This document shows, piece by piece, positions 14,720 to 14,770 of a stretch of DNA of 14,770 bases. The position numbers and the translations under genes were made by a program. The notes beneath the pieces are model-generated. The model did no database searches and was not told where the DNA came from. It saw nothing but the letters and a program-made list of their open reading frames with translations. Source of the DNA: UMGS172 sp964424555 (lineage in GTDB: Bacteria > Bacillota > Clostridia > Oscillospirales > Acutalibacteraceae); contig CAYRIX010000043.1 of NCBI GenBank assembly GCA_964424555.1, positions 1 to 14,770 on the forward strand, written 5' to 3'. How positions within the stretch are numbered: the stretch's first letter is position 1; each line of letters begins with the position of its first letter.

Positions 14720-14770
14720 GGCACCCCCTGCGAGAATCGAACTCACAACTAACCCTTAGGAGGGGTTTAT
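14719..14770 (-). tRNA. tRNA-Arg (anticodon CCU), 3' portion; 5' part beyond the window
   Basis: On the minus strand the anticodon stem AACCC/GGGTT encloses the loop CTCCTAA, giving anticodon CCT (14758-14760), which reads AGG arginine codons. The T-stem GTGAG/CTCGC with loop TTCGATT follows, then acceptor strand AGGGGGT, discriminator G and an encoded CCA ending at 14719. The D-arm and 5' acceptor strand lie past 14770. It should end at the hairpin at 14583-14719. Confidence 0.92.

Noticed and set aside
14381..14739. CRISPR array
   Set aside because: Only two copies of a 94-base sequence with one spacer; the repeat is explained by the tRNA end and its terminator.
14454..14739. Integrated island bounded by tRNA 3'-end direct repeats (attL/attR)
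   Set aside because: The visible interval is only about 265 bases including 100 Ns, holds no integrase, and the identity extends well beyond the tRNA into its terminator. Only a large hidden insert in the gap could revive this.
14311..14752. Long open frames on both strands through the repeat and tRNA
   Set aside because: They run through Ns, terminators and a tRNA; endings such as CENRTHN are typical false translations of tRNA ends.

Overview
The window reads as chromosomal DNA of an anaerobic Clostridia member (Firmicutes/Bacillota), most likely of the Ruminococcaceae/Oscillospiraceae type. The reasons are the hprK–ROK kinase–murB–rapZ–whiA–dnaE–pfkA gene order, strong AGGAGG-like ribosome binding sites, TTGACA/TATAAT promoters and GTG starts mixed with ATG. 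The family-level placement is inference from gene order and style. A 100-base N run at 14601-14700 shows this is a draft scaffold, possibly from a metagenome.

Layout. Positions 1-550 hold no complete gene: a strong bidirectional terminator (109-144), a possible gene fragment running off the left edge, a cluster of iterated GGAGT/ACTCC motifs with a short integrase-like C-terminal tail on the minus strand, and several hairpins. Positions 551-8782 are a tightly packed plus-strand cluster: hprK, a ROK glucokinase, murB, rapZ, whiA and dnaE, with gaps of 3, 3 and 17 bases between the last four. pfkA (8911-9882) follows from its own consensus promoter and ends at a perfect 32-base palindromic terminator. 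Next is a single gene (10044-10916) for a stand-alone protein with the 2-oxoacid dehydrogenase E2/chloramphenicol acetyltransferase fold, in which the catalytic His and Asp appear replaced.

Positions 10953-14316 form a self-contained sugar-response module. A minus-strand AraC-family regulator diverges from a 659-residue cytoplasmic glycoside-hydrolase-like protein, which overlaps a small cupin gene by one base. The 143-base divergent control region is strikingly symmetric. Each promoter has a 17-base spacer, is abutted upstream by CTGCTGT, and has the palindrome TTTAGCTAAA over its start point.

The right end (14330-14770) contains the cupin terminator, a 165-base unit present in two copies (the second broken by the N gap), and a partial minus-strand tRNA-Arg(CCU). 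The repeat carries the last 21 bases of the tRNA, its terminator, and an inverted copy of the tRNA T-arm, so it behaves like a palindromic tRNA-derived element.

Together the left cluster joins sugar phosphorylation and carbon-catabolite signalling (HprK, glucokinase, PfkA), cell-wall precursor synthesis and its likely regulation (MurB, RapZ, WhiA) and replication (DnaE). No defence system, CRISPR array or intact mobile element is visible. The least-described items are the glycosidase-like/cupin/AraC module, the His-less acyltransferase and the tRNA-end palindromic repeat.
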